Source: JAPLJU01 sp964547985 (GTDB lineage Bacteria; Desulfobacterota; Syntrophia; Syntrophales; UBA2192). From it: a stretch of 64,000 nt of DNA. The DNA is taken from the NCBI GenBank assembly GCA_964547985.1, contig CAZJPV010000001.1, forward strand, positions 1-64,000, given 5' to 3'. The notes under the pieces were generated by a model. The model made no database searches. It was not told the DNA's origin and saw nothing but the letters and a program-made list of their open reading frames with translations. Below are positions 16,243 through 24,468 of the stretch, piece after piece (within the stretch, counting starts at the first letter, position 1; the number at the start of each line of letters is the position of its first letter). Both the position numbers and the translations under genes were made by a program.

Positions 16243-17109
16243 ATGCAGAACGTCAGAATCGTGATCGTGACGGGTCTTTCGGGTTCCGGAAAGAGTACGG
16301 CGCTCCGGGCTTTGGAGGACGTCGGTTTCTACTGTGTGGACAATCTGCCCGTTGTCCTGCTCCCTAAATTTCTCGAGATTCAAACGGAGGCCGGAAGCGA
16401 GATCTCCAAGGTCGCTTTCGTGATGGATCTCCGGGAGCGGTCCTTTCTGAACCGCTACATGAAAACGTTCGAAACGTTGAAGGAAAAAGGCTACCGGATA
16501 GAGATTGTCTTTCTGGATGCCAGCAACGAGGCCCTGCTTCGACGGTTCAGCGAAACCCGCAGGGCCCACCCCCTCTGCGAGAAGGGCATCGTCATGGAGG
16601 GGATCACGCTGGAACGGGAGCGGCTTTCGAACTTGAAAAAGATGGCCGACAAGGTCATCGATACCTCGTCCTTCAACGTCCATCAGCTCAAGGATGTCAT
16701 CCAGCGACATTTCATGACCTCACCGGCGGACAAGCGGCTGGTCATCAATTGTACATCCTTCGGATACCGCTACGGTTTGCCCCCCGATGCCGACATCGTC
16801 CTCGATGTGCGTTTCCTCCCGAACCCTTATTTCGTGGAAGATCTCAAGAACTTCGACGGGAACGATCAAAAAGTGGAGGAATACGTTATGGGCTGGAACG
16901 AGAGCGTCACCTTCCTTGAGGAAACGTTCAAGCTCATGGAGTTTCTCATTCCCCTGTACGAGAACGAAGGCAAATCAAGCCTGAACATCGCTTTGGGGTG
17001 CACCGGGGGAAAGCACCGGTCCGTCGTCATGGCGAACAAGTTCGGGGGCTATTTCTCCGGACGAAATTTCCTGGTCAACACCCAGCACCGGGACATCTTC
17101 CGGAGCTAG
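16243..17109 (+). CDS. rapZ: RNase adapter protein RapZ (YvcJ family)
   Basis: P-loop nucleotide-binding protein. In E. coli RapZ guides RNase E to the sRNA GlmZ and so controls glucosamine-6-phosphate synthase. Walker A is GLSGSGKS (residues 11-18). Family segments include VDNLPVVLLP, SFGYRYGLPPDADIVLDVR, LPNPYF and CTGGKHRSV, a conserved C-terminal binding motif. It has 288 residues. It is the last gene of the hpf operon and ends tail-to-tail with the M23 gene, the two stop codons sharing the palindrome CTAG (17106-17109). Whether GlmZ-type regulation exists here is unknown. Confidence 0.93.
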   Translation: MQNVRIVIVTGLSGSGKSTALRALEDVGFYCVDNLPVVLLPKFLEIQTEAGSEISKVAFVMDLRERSFLNRYMKTFETLKEKGYRIEIVFLDASNEALLRRFSETRRAHPLCEKGIVMEGITLERERLSNLKKMADKVIDTSSFNVHQLKDVIQRHFMTSPADKRLVINCTSFGYRYGLPPDADIVLDVRFLPNPYFVEDLKNFDGNDQKVEEYVMGWNESVTFLEETFKLMEFLIPLYENEGKSSLNIALGCTGGKHRSVVMANKFGGYFSGRNFLVNTQHRDIFRS

Positions 17110-18428
17110 AAGGACACGGCCATCTTGCCCTCCACGTTGTCCTTCAACCAGTGAGGATCCCACCATTCGACGGGGTTCACGAATTTCCCGTCGACGAGGA
17201 TGGCAAAGTGCAGATGATCGCCACCGGCAAACCCTGTTGAACCGCTGAGCCCAAGAGGATCTCCCTTTTTAACCTCCTGCCCTTTCTTGACCGAGATTTC
17301 GGATAGATGGGCATACAGGCTGGTCAGCCCGAGTCCGTGATCGATGATGACGGTATTCCCGTAGATGCCCAGATAACCGGTGAAGAGGACGATACCGTGG
17401 TTCGCAGCCTCGATGGGCGCCCGTTCCGTCGATGCCAGATCAACGCCCAGGTGGACGCTTTTCGTGACCGCCTTGCCGTCGTAGAGGTAGGTCCGGTCAT
17501 CGCCGAAAGCGGCCATGGGAGCCGCATTCTTCATCCGCAGGAAGGGTCCTTCCCAGAGTTTATTCCCTGCAGATTGTTTACAGATGGCGACAATCTGCTT
17601 CGCGTTTTCCTCGCGGAGCTGACCGTTGACGAAGAGGAAAACCTCGAGGGGCGTTTTTTGCTGCTGATGGTATCTCTGGGCAAATTCCGGCATTTTCTGA
17701 TCCAGGAAGTTCTGGCTGATTGTGACCCTGTCCGAACGGAACTTCTTGTTCCGGATGAGGGCGGGAAGCCCCGCGTAAGTCCGGTTACCGGCCTTGTCCT
17801 CGGCCATCACAGCCATCTTGATCGTTTTTTTGCCGGCGTCGAGGGGCAGGGCAAAGACGCTCAGATAGCAGGGTTTTCCTGAGACGGCGATGGGGAAACC
17901 GGTGAAGAAATCCTCTCCCACAAGGATGCCGCTTTCGGCGAGTTCCTCGGAAGCCCTGTACAGGGTGACGCCGGATCCGCCGGGATTGACATTGTTGGCC
18001 GTATTCAGGAGAAAGACCTGGGGCGGTGCCATGTCGATCTGGACGTGGAAATTGGTTCGTGTCGTGTTCTTCAGAAGCGAGTGGTCCGTGAGAACGATGC
18101 TGAGAAGGGCCTCCCCCTCTCTCAACGTCATCCCCTTCAGGGGTGTCTCCAGCTGAAACGTTTCCTCCTGGACCCTTTTCTGCGGGTACGGCCGGGAAAG
18201 GAGCGTATGTGTCACGTTGTCTTGGGTCAGGGTGACCTGGACGTCGCGGATGCCGCTTCTCTGATCGACGGCCGTGAAGACGATGTTCTTCCGAGGTCCC
18301 AGGTAATGGAGTTCCTCTTTCAGGGTGAGTGAGGGTTTTTCCATTTCGAAGAAAACAAAAATACCCCAGCCGGCAAACCCGACGGTTAGAAGACCGAACA
18401 CCCAGAGCACCCATTTTAGTTGCTTCAT
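17106..18428 (-). CDS. M23 family metallopeptidase (envelope, LytM-type)
   Basis: 440 residues. A single N-terminal membrane segment (about 7-28) is followed by a long beta-rich periplasmic region with Ig-like strands (to about 270), then a C-terminal LytM/M23 domain. The zinc and catalytic motifs are HLGVD, LYAHLSE and HLHFAI, so it looks active. M23 enzymes cut peptidoglycan peptide bridges during growth or division. It is monocistronic, facing away from the LysE gene, and overlaps rapZ at the stop codons. On the minus strand AAGGAGGAG precedes the ATG, a strong ribosome-binding site. Substrate specificity cannot be told. Confidence 0.9.
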   Translation of the reverse strand: MKQLKWVLWVFGLLTVGFAGWGIFVFFEMEKPSLTLKEELHYLGPRKNIVFTAVDQRSGIRDVQVTLTQDNVTHTLLSRPYPQKRVQEETFQLETPLKGMTLREGEALLSIVLTDHSLLKNTTRTNFHVQIDMAPPQVFLLNTANNVNPGGSGVTLYRASEELAESGILVGEDFFTGFPIAVSGKPCYLSVFALPLDAGKKTIKMAVMAEDKAGNRTYAGLPALIRNKKFRSDRVTISQNFLDQKMPEFAQRYHQQQKTPLEVFLFVNGQLREENAKQIVAICKQSAGNKLWEGPFLRMKNAAPMAAFGDDRTYLYDGKAVTKSVHLGVDLASTERAPIEAANHGIVLFTGYLGIYGNTVIIDHGLGLTSLYAHLSEISVKKGQEVKKGDPLGLSGSTGFAGGDHLHFAILVDGKFVNPVEWWDPHWLKDNVEGKMAVSF

Positions 18429-18535
18429 CCATCTCCTCCTTATGGTAGAAAAGCGGTGACATCATACCCGGATTGGAAAATATTTCAAGAATCTTTCCAG
18501 CCGGGGCATGGAGAGGCCTGCCGGTCTTTAATCTC

Positions 18536-18564
18536 TTGACCTCTCCGGGCTTTTGGTATATCAA
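18536..18564 (+). promoter_or_regulatory. Sigma70-type promoter before the LysE-family gene
   Basis: TTGACC (18536-18541), 17 bases, TATCAA (18559-18564). The -35 matches five of six and the -10 four of six. The predicted start near 18571 lies inside the longest possible reading of the LysE gene, which supports the shorter start at 18608. Confidence 0.55.
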
Positions 18565-18607
18565 AATATGCAGATTTATTGAAAAAGAAGGGTTCAGCTT
18601 CGATTCC

Positions 18608-19240
18608 TTGGAGACACTGCCAGCCATTTTCCTGTCGTCTTTCATCATTGCCATGTCCGGTGCCTTGATGCCCGGACCCGTGCTGACCGTGACGATCAGC
18701 GAAAGTTCGAAAAGGGGGTTCTGGGCCGGACCGCAGGTAGTCCTTGGCCACGGCATCCTGGAAGTGATCCTCCTGGCCCTTCTCGTTGCGGGCTTCGCCC
18801 GATGGATCAACGAACCGCTGTTTCTCGGTCTCGTCGGGGTGATCGGGGGAGGGTTTCTACTCTGGATGTCCCTGGGCATGTTGAGGGAGGTTCGTCAGTT
18901 GCAACTCGATCTCTCTACCCAGCGGGGATTCTCCGGCGGCCCCGTGGCGGCGGGAATCGTCACGAGCCTGTCCAACCCCTACTGGATTTTGTGGTGGGCG
19001 ACGATCGGGCTGGGTTATGTCCTCGTCTCCATGAAATGGGGGGTTGCCGGTGTCATGGTGTTTTTCGCAGGCCACATCCTAGCAGATCTTCTGTGGTACA
19101 GTATCATATCCTTCCTGGTTGCCCGCGGAAGACGTTATATCAACCTGCAGGTCTACCGGGGGATTGTCGGAACCTGCGCCGTCGTGCTCATGGTCTTCGG
19201 GCTTTACTTCAGCGCATTTGGCATAAACTATTTGTTATAA
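18608..19240 (+). CDS. LysE family amino-acid exporter
   Basis: Integral membrane protein of about 210 residues with six predicted membrane helices. The LysE/RhtB signature lies near the N-terminus as SGALMPGPVLTVT. Family members export lysine, homoserine, threonine or related metabolites; the substrate here is unknown. The frame is open upstream to a TTG at 18473, but a promoter-like pair at 18536-18564 and the usual family length favour TTG 18608. No strong Shine-Dalgarno sequence is seen, so the exact start is uncertain. coaBC begins 18 bases later and may be co-transcribed. Confidence 0.85.
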   Translation: METLPAIFLSSFIIAMSGALMPGPVLTVTISESSKRGFWAGPQVVLGHGILEVILLALLVAGFARWINEPLFLGLVGVIGGGFLLWMSLGMLREVRQLQLDLSTQRGFSGGPVAAGIVTSLSNPYWILWWATIGLGYVLVSMKWGVAGVMVFFAGHILADLLWYSIISFLVARGRRYINLQVYRGIVGTCAVVLMVFGLYFSAFGINYLL

Positions 19241-19258
19241 AAGGAGCGGATCGGCCCC

Positions 19259-20458
19259 ATGCTGGAAAAGAAAAAAATTGTTCTCGGGATCACCGGCGGG
19301 ATTGCCGCATACAAAGCGGCGGAGCTGACGAGAGAATTCGTCAAGCGGGGAGCATCGGTCCACGTGATCATGACGAGAAACGCCACGGCGTTTATGACAC
19401 CCCTGACCCTGCAGACCCTCTCCGGAAATGCCGTTTACACCGATACCTTCACCCTGACCGGTGAATGGGAGATCGGCCATGTGTCCCTCGCCGACAGCGC
19501 CGATGCGGTCGTCGTCGCGCCGGCGACGGCCAATTTCATCGGGAAGGTGGCCGCTGGAATCGCCGATGATCTCTTGACGACGATGATCATGGCCACGAAG
19601 GCGCCCGTTTTGATCTGCCCGGCGATGAATGTCCATATGTACGCGAATGCCATCGTCCAGGAAAATATCACAAAATTAAGGGCGAATGGATACGCCTTTG
19701 TCGACCCCGGCTATGGGGAGCTGGCCTGTAAAACGGAAGGACTCGGCAGGCTGGCGGAGCTCGAAGATATCGTGGAGGAAGTGGAATCGGCTCTCACGGT
19801 AAAGGATCTCGCGGGGGAGAGGATTCTCGTTACTGCGGGACCGACCCGTGAGCCCCTCGATCCGGTGCGTTACATCACGAATTACTCGTCGGGGAAAATG
19901 GGGTACGCCGTTGCAATGATGGCCCGACGCCGGGGGGCGGAGGTCACACTCATCAGCGGCCCGACCCCCCTTCCGGTGCCCCGGGGTGTTCGCTTTATGG
20001 GGGTGGAGTCCGCTTCAGAGATGAGGGATGCCGTCATGAAGGAAATGAAGGATTCGACGGTCATCGTCAAGGCAGCCGCCGTGGCCGATTACCGCCCCGA
20101 GGCCTTCTCCAGATCGAAGATTAAGAAAAAGACCGGCCCCATGGTTTTGCATCTGGCCAGGAATCCTGATATCATTGCTGAAATCGGCGAGAAGAAAGGA
20201 AAAAGAATTCTCGTCGGTTTTGCCGTGGAGACGGATCAGCTCGTGGAATACGCCAAGAAGAAAATGATCCAGAAAAACATGGATCTCATTGTGGCCAATG
20301 ACATCACACAGGCCGGTGCCGGTTTCCAGGCGGAAACGAATATCGTCAAGATTCTCGACCGGCAGGGCGGATCGGAGGATCTCCCGCTCATGGAAAAGAA
20401 ACGGGTGGCGGACCGGATCCTGGATCGTGTGAAGGCCCTCAGGAAAAAGAAGGGCTGA
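19259..20458 (+). CDS. coaBC: Phosphopantothenoylcysteine decarboxylase/phosphopantothenate-cysteine ligase
   Basis: Bifunctional enzyme of coenzyme A synthesis: CoaB joins cysteine to 4'-phosphopantothenate with CTP, CoaC decarboxylates the product with FMN. The N-terminal flavoprotein domain (1-180) has GITGGIAAYKAAEL, GHVSLADSADAVVVAPA and CPAMNVHMY. The C-terminal CoaB domain has TAGPTREPLDPVRYITNYSS and the Lys-rich KIKKKTG. At 399 residues it is typical. The ribosome-binding site AGGAG lies before the ATG. The downstream coaD at 56.7 kb catalyses the next step, but the genes are not adjacent. Confidence 0.96.
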   Translation: MLEKKKIVLGITGGIAAYKAAELTREFVKRGASVHVIMTRNATAFMTPLTLQTLSGNAVYTDTFTLTGEWEIGHVSLADSADAVVVAPATANFIGKVAAGIADDLLTTMIMATKAPVLICPAMNVHMYANAIVQENITKLRANGYAFVDPGYGELACKTEGLGRLAELEDIVEEVESALTVKDLAGERILVTAGPTREPLDPVRYITNYSSGKMGYAVAMMARRRGAEVTLISGPTPLPVPRGVRFMGVESASEMRDAVMKEMKDSTVIVKAAAVADYRPEAFSRSKIKKKTGPMVLHLARNPDIIAEIGEKKGKRILVGFAVETDQLVEYAKKKMIQKNMDLIVANDITQAGAGFQAETNIVKILDRQGGSEDLPLMEKKRVADRILDRVKALRKKKG

Positions 20459-20482
20459 GAAGTCAAGGCTGGAGGTTCACCC

Positions 20483-21220
20483 TTGCGGGAAAGAGACGAA
20501 GATTTGAGAGATGAAATGCTTGAGTTGATCCGTTCTATCAAAGGGCACATCCGCGAGGGAGGGGTCGGCGGGCGATACGACCATCTTTTTCTAAAAGGGA
20601 TGAACGCCGGAGAGGGAAGGGGAACCCGGCAGGAACGTCTCGACCTTGAAAACACGGGGGAGAACCTTTCATCCTCCGTACGAACCCTCGAAGATGTTCG
20701 CCGGGAGCTTGGTGACTGTCAAAGGTGTCCCCTTCACCGCGCGCGGAGAAACCTTGTCTTCGGCGAAGGGAATCCCTCAGCCGATCTGGTTTTTATTGGT
20801 GAGGCGCCCGGTGAGGAAGAGGACCGTCAGGGCAGACCCTTTGTCGGCCGGGCCGGCCAGCTTCTGACAAAAATCATCGGGGCCATGGGGCTTGAGCGGC
20901 AGGATGTTTACATCTGCAACATCCTGAAGTGCCGTCCGCCTCAGAACCGCAATCCGAAACAGGAAGAGATGGAGACCTGTGAGCCCTTCCTGATCAAGCA
21001 GATCGAGGCTCTCCGGCCCAAGGTGATCTGTGCACTGGGAACCTTCGCGGCAAGAAGGATACTCCAAACCGATGTTCCCATCACGGTGCTCCGCGGAAAA
21101 TTCCACGAATTCAGGGGGGTGCAGGTCATGCCCACCTATCACCCGGCCTATCTCCTCCGGAACCCCGACGCCAAAAAACAGGTCTGGGAAGACATTCAGC
21201 TCATCATGAAGGTACTTTAA
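20483..21220 (+). CDS. Family 4 uracil-DNA glycosylase (Fe-S)
   Basis: Removes uracil from DNA in base excision repair. A 70-residue variable N-terminal tail precedes the UDG fold. Four cysteines Cys79-x2-Cys82 and Cys150-x15-Cys166 match the 4Fe-4S ligands of family 4 enzymes. Catalytic motif A is GEAPGEEEDRQGRPFVGRAG and the C-terminal motif is TYHPAYLLRNP. It has 245 residues. The start is TTG at 20483, supported by GGAGG eight bases upstream. It follows coaBC by 24 bases. Similar proteins are often annotated as phage SPO1 polymerase-related; the glycosylase call is stronger. Confidence 0.92.
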   Translation: MRERDEDLRDEMLELIRSIKGHIREGGVGGRYDHLFLKGMNAGEGRGTRQERLDLENTGENLSSSVRTLEDVRRELGDCQRCPLHRARRNLVFGEGNPSADLVFIGEAPGEEEDRQGRPFVGRAGQLLTKIIGAMGLERQDVYICNILKCRPPQNRNPKQEEMETCEPFLIKQIEALRPKVICALGTFAARRILQTDVPITVLRGKFHEFRGVQVMPTYHPAYLLRNPDAKKQVWEDIQLIMKVL

Positions 21221-21252
21221 GAGGAGGATCCGTCGAAGAAAAAGGTAAGGTT

Positions 21253-22584
21253 ATGAAACTTTCGAGAAGAAACATCGGGGTCCGATCCATCGGTTTGATG
21301 GTTTTGCTTCTGGTCACGGCGATGAGCGGTCCTGCTTTCGGGGAGGAACAAAAGCCCCGTTTCGACGTCATTGTTATAGACTCGGCTATTACCCCGCCCG
21401 TAGCGGAGTACATCGTTGCAAGCGTCGCTGCGTCATCCAAGGCGGGTGCAGAGGGGTTGATCATCCAGATGGACACGCCGGGCGGACTGGACCTGGCCAT
21501 GCGTGATATCATCAAGTCCCTTCTCAATGCCCCCCTTCCGGTGATCGTCTATGTCGCGCCGAAAGGCGCCAGGGCCGCGTCGGCCGGCGCTTTTATCACG
21601 ATCGCGGCCCACATTGCCGCAATGGCGCCCGGGACGAACATCGGTGCGGCCCACCCTGTTGCGATCGGCGCGGGCAAGATGGACGAAACCATGCTGGAAA
21701 AAGTGGAGAGCGACGCCGTTGCCTATGCCAGGAGTATCGCCAAGGAGCGGGGCCGTAATGTCGAGTGGATGGAGAAAGCGGTCCGAAAGAGCGCCTCGAT
21801 AGCCGCCGAAGAGGCCCTGAGCCTGCGGGTCATCGACTTGATAGCCGGCGATCTCAACGAACTCCTTGAAAAGATCGACGGAAGAGAGATCAGCCTGCCT
21901 TCCGGTAAGAAGAAGCTGAGGGCCAGGGGCGCCGAACTCCAGATGAAATCCATGGGATTCCGGGAGAAGATTCTGATCACCATCAGCAATCCCAACATTG
22001 CCTACCTTCTTTTTATCATTGGGCTTGCGGGTCTTTATTTCGAGTTCGCCCATCCCGGTGTGGTCCTTCCGGGGATCGTCGGAGGTATTTCCCTCATCCT
22101 GGCCTTTTTTGCTTTTCAGACGCTTCCGATCAACTATGCCGGGATCCTCTTGATTCTGTTTGCCGTCATACTTTTCATTGCGGAGATAAAAGTTATGAGC
22201 CACGGTGTTCTCACGATCGGAGGAGTTATTTCCTTTACGCTGGGATCCATCATGCTCTTCGAGTCGCCCGATCCCGCCCTCAGGGTTTCCTGGGATGTCC
22301 TGATCCCGGCCATCGTCATCACGTCGCTTTTCTTTGCGGGGGTCATTAGCCTGGCCGTCAAGGCGCAGCTCCGGAAACCCGTCACGGGCCAGCAGGGCAT
22401 GATCGGCGAATACGCGGAAGCCGTGACCGATGTCGGGGAAGAGGGCAAGGTCTTTCTCAAAGGAGAATACTGGAAAGCCTTCAGTCCGTCGCCGATCAAA
22501 AAAGGAAGCCGTGTGAAAATCGTCGGCATCCGGGGGCTCACCCTGGACGTCGAGTTATCCGGTGAAGAAAAGAAGGGAGGCTAA
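21253..22584 (+). CDS. NfeD-family membrane-bound serine protease (long form)
   Basis: 443 residues. A signal peptide (1-30) leads a ClpP/S49-like protease domain (35-235), with QMDTPGGLD, likely nucleophile Ser110 in ARAASAGAFI and likely base Lys150. Four to five membrane segments follow (about 245-375), and a C-terminal OB-fold NfeD domain closes the protein (GEYWKAFSPSPIKKGSRVKI). Pyrococcus 1510-N, the best known relative, cleaves the C-terminus of its partner stomatin. Here the slipin gene begins three bases downstream, the standard NfeD-slipin pair. They probably act together in membrane quality control. Confidence 0.92.
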   Translation: MKLSRRNIGVRSIGLMVLLLVTAMSGPAFGEEQKPRFDVIVIDSAITPPVAEYIVASVAASSKAGAEGLIIQMDTPGGLDLAMRDIIKSLLNAPLPVIVYVAPKGARAASAGAFITIAAHIAAMAPGTNIGAAHPVAIGAGKMDETMLEKVESDAVAYARSIAKERGRNVEWMEKAVRKSASIAAEEALSLRVIDLIAGDLNELLEKIDGREISLPSGKKKLRARGAELQMKSMGFREKILITISNPNIAYLLFIIGLAGLYFEFAHPGVVLPGIVGGISLILAFFAFQTLPINYAGILLILFAVILFIAEIKVMSHGVLTIGGVISFTLGSIMLFESPDPALRVSWDVLIPAIVITSLFFAGVISLAVKAQLRKPVTGQQGMIGEYAEAVTDVGEEGKVFLKGEYWKAFSPSPIKKGSRVKIVGIRGLTLDVELSGEEKKGG

Positions 22585-22587
22585 ATC

Positions 22588-23331
22588 ATGTATGCTATCA
22601 TTGTATTGGTCGTTCTCGTCGTTATGTTTCTGGCGGCTGCCATTCGAATACTCAACGAGTATGAGAGGGCGGTCATCTTCCGTTTGGGAAGGGTCCTGGC
22701 CACGAAGGGTCCCGGACTGATCCTCCTCATACCGATTGTCGATCGCATGGTCCGTGTCGATACGAGGACGATCACCATGGACGTACCGCCCCAGGATGTG
22801 ATCACGCGGGACAACATCTCCATCAAGGTAAACGCCGTGGTCTATTTCCGTGTCATGGATGCCAACCGCGCGATCATCGATGTGGAAAACTTTCTCTATG
22901 CCACATCCCAGCTCGCCCAGACCACGCTGAGGAGCGTCTGCGGCCAGGTGGAACTCGACGAGATCCTCGCCTCGCGGGAAAAATTGAATCAACACATCCA
23001 GGAAATCCTGGACCGGGCCACGGACCCCTGGGGGATCAAGGTCGCCCTCGTGGAGGTCAAGCACATCGACCTGCCCGAGGAAATGAAGCGCGCCATGGCC
23101 AAACAGGCGGAGGCGGAAAGGGAGAGAAGGGCGAAGGTGATCAGCGCCGAGGGCGAGTTCCAGGCAGCCCAGAAACTTGCAGATGCGGCACAGGTCATGT
23201 CCACTCAGCCCATCGCGCTTCAACTCCGGTTCCTCCAGACGCTGGTCCAGATCGGCACTGAAAACAACACGACGACGATTTTCCCGATACCCATCGACAT
23301 TGTCAAACCCTTTTTAAAGTTGAAGGAGTAA
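22588..23331 (+). CDS. Slipin/stomatin-like SPFH protein
   Basis: 247 residues. One N-terminal membrane helix (1-20) is followed by the SPFH/band 7 domain, with NEYERAVIFRLGR, KGPGLILLIPIVDRM and a coiled coil of Ala/Glu/Lys repeats near 165-200 (KQAEAERERRAKVISAEGE). Stomatin-family proteins form ring-like oligomers and organise membrane patches. The NfeD partner is directly upstream. The C-terminal NTTTIFPIPID segment is the kind of hydrophobic tail cut by NfeD proteases in archaea. Function in this organism is inferred. Confidence 0.93.
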   Translation: MYAIIVLVVLVVMFLAAAIRILNEYERAVIFRLGRVLATKGPGLILLIPIVDRMVRVDTRTITMDVPPQDVITRDNISIKVNAVVYFRVMDANRAIIDVENFLYATSQLAQTTLRSVCGQVELDEILASREKLNQHIQEILDRATDPWGIKVALVEVKHIDLPEEMKRAMAKQAEAERERRAKVISAEGEFQAAQKLADAAQVMSTQPIALQLRFLQTLVQIGTENNTTTIFPIPIDIVKPFLKLKE

Positions 23332-23379
23332 AGCGAGCATCCCGATATTCGAAGACCCGTCTGGAACAAGGAGGGAAAA

Positions 23380-23709
23380 GTGGAAGAGAGAAAGAAGATG
23401 CGAATTGTCACCGGCGCGATGATTCTCGTGGCCCTGGGAGGGCTCTTTCTGCTGGACGTGATCGGCCTGTACAAGTTCGACAAGAGCTGGCCGATTCTCT
23501 TGATCGTAGTGGCCATCGGGATTCTCATTCAACAGCCGAAAGACATTATCGGCTGGATCATCGGCGCGGCGGGGTTCGCCATTCTCTTCATGAGAAACTG
23601 GTACACGGAGATGAGCCAGCTGGTGCTGAACGTCGTCACGTCTCTGGGGCTGATCGCCCTCGGGGGTTATATCCTCTACCGGGATTTCAAAAAAAGAAAG
23701 GGGTCCTGA
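23380..23709 (+). CDS. Small membrane protein, LiaI/LiaF transmembrane-like (DUF5668)
   Basis: 109 residues with three to four hydrophobic segments: GAMILVALGGLFLLDVI, SWPILLIVVAIGILI and two further helices, ending in a basic KKRK tail. The pattern W-P-x-L-L-I after a short loop resembles the LiaI-LiaF-like transmembrane region found with cell-envelope stress and PspC-type proteins. GTG start with AAGGAGGG upstream. It follows the slipin by 48 bases, suggesting membrane association with that pair. Function unknown. Confidence 0.75.
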   Translation: MEERKKMRIVTGAMILVALGGLFLLDVIGLYKFDKSWPILLIVVAIGILIQQPKDIIGWIIGAAGFAILFMRNWYTEMSQLVLNVVTSLGLIALGGYILYRDFKKRKGS

Positions 23710-23724
23710 GGGTCTTTCACAGAC

Positions 23725-24390
23725 ATGAACAGGAAGTTGCTGATCATCGCTGACTTTGATGGTACGGTAAGCCCGATGGACGTCGGCTACCAGGTCCTGG
23801 AGAAATTCACCGGCCGGGGATGGAATGAGATTGACCGGGCCTATTGTTCGGGCGAGATCGGTTCGAAAGAGGCCTATTCGAGGATCGCGGCCCTCATCCG
23901 CGGGTCGCGGGAGGAGATGCAGCAATACGTCCGGACCCATGCGGCGGTGGACCCTCACTTTGTCTCCTTTTACGCCTTCTGCCGACAGGCGGGGATCGAT
24001 CTCAAGATCCTTTCGGATGGACTTGATTTTTACATCGACCTCGTCCTCCGAAAAGACGGGCTCGGGGACATCCCGTTCTTCTCCAATGTGGCCCGTTTCC
24101 GCGACGGGCAGGGATTTGCCATCGAGTTCCCCGAAGAAAACCCGGAGTGCGACAAATGCGGGACCTGCAAAAGCCTGATCCTGCAGAGGTTGAGACCCTC
24201 CTTCGACCGTATCATTTACATCGGCGACGGCTATTCCGATGTCTGCCCGGCGGAAAAAGCCGACGTCGTCTTTGCCAAAGGGATCCTCTACAAGACCTTC
24301 TCAAAGAAGGGGCTTTCCTGTATCCACTACAAAGATTTCGGAGATATCCAGCGGCATTTTCATCATGATGGATTTCTGGCCTCTCTCTGA
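23725..24390 (+). CDS. HAD-IB phosphatase, MtnX-like
   Basis: 221 residues. Motif I IADFDGTVSP gives the nucleophile Asp near residue 10, motif II is KILSDGLDFY, and motif IV is IGDGYSDVCPAEKAD. The cap holds a CDKCGTCK cysteine cluster that could bind a metal, as seen in some MtnX-type enzymes. MtnX dephosphorylates a methionine-salvage intermediate; phosphoserine phosphatase is another fold relative. No other methionine-salvage gene is in the window, so the substrate is not settled. It starts 15 bases after the small membrane gene and ends at a terminator hairpin. Confidence 0.82.
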   Translation: MNRKLLIIADFDGTVSPMDVGYQVLEKFTGRGWNEIDRAYCSGEIGSKEAYSRIAALIRGSREEMQQYVRTHAAVDPHFVSFYAFCRQAGIDLKILSDGLDFYIDLVLRKDGLGDIPFFSNVARFRDGQGFAIEFPEENPECDKCGTCKSLILQRLRPSFDRIIYIGDGYSDVCPAEKADVVFAKGILYKTFSKKGLSCIHYKDFGDIQRHFHHDGFLASL

Positions 24391-24411
24391 AAAAGAAGAC
24401 CTGCTGCGCTT

Positions 24412-24452
24412 GAAACCCCGGAAAGCTCCACTTTCACGGGGTTTCTTTTTTT
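24412..24452 (+). terminator. Terminator after the HAD phosphatase gene
   Basis: GAAACCCCG (24412-24420) pairs with CGGGGTTTC (24437-24445). The stem is extended inside by GAAAG/CTTTC with one bulge, and seven T follow (24446-24452). It ends 16 bases before the adenine deaminase ATG. Confidence 0.85.
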
Positions 24453-24468
24453 GTTGGAATGGAAAAAG

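Noticed and set aside
18473..18607. Extra 45-residue N-terminus on the LysE-family exporter
   Set aside because: A promoter-like pair (18536-18564) lies inside this stretch, the family length fits the shorter start and the residues show no LysE similarity.
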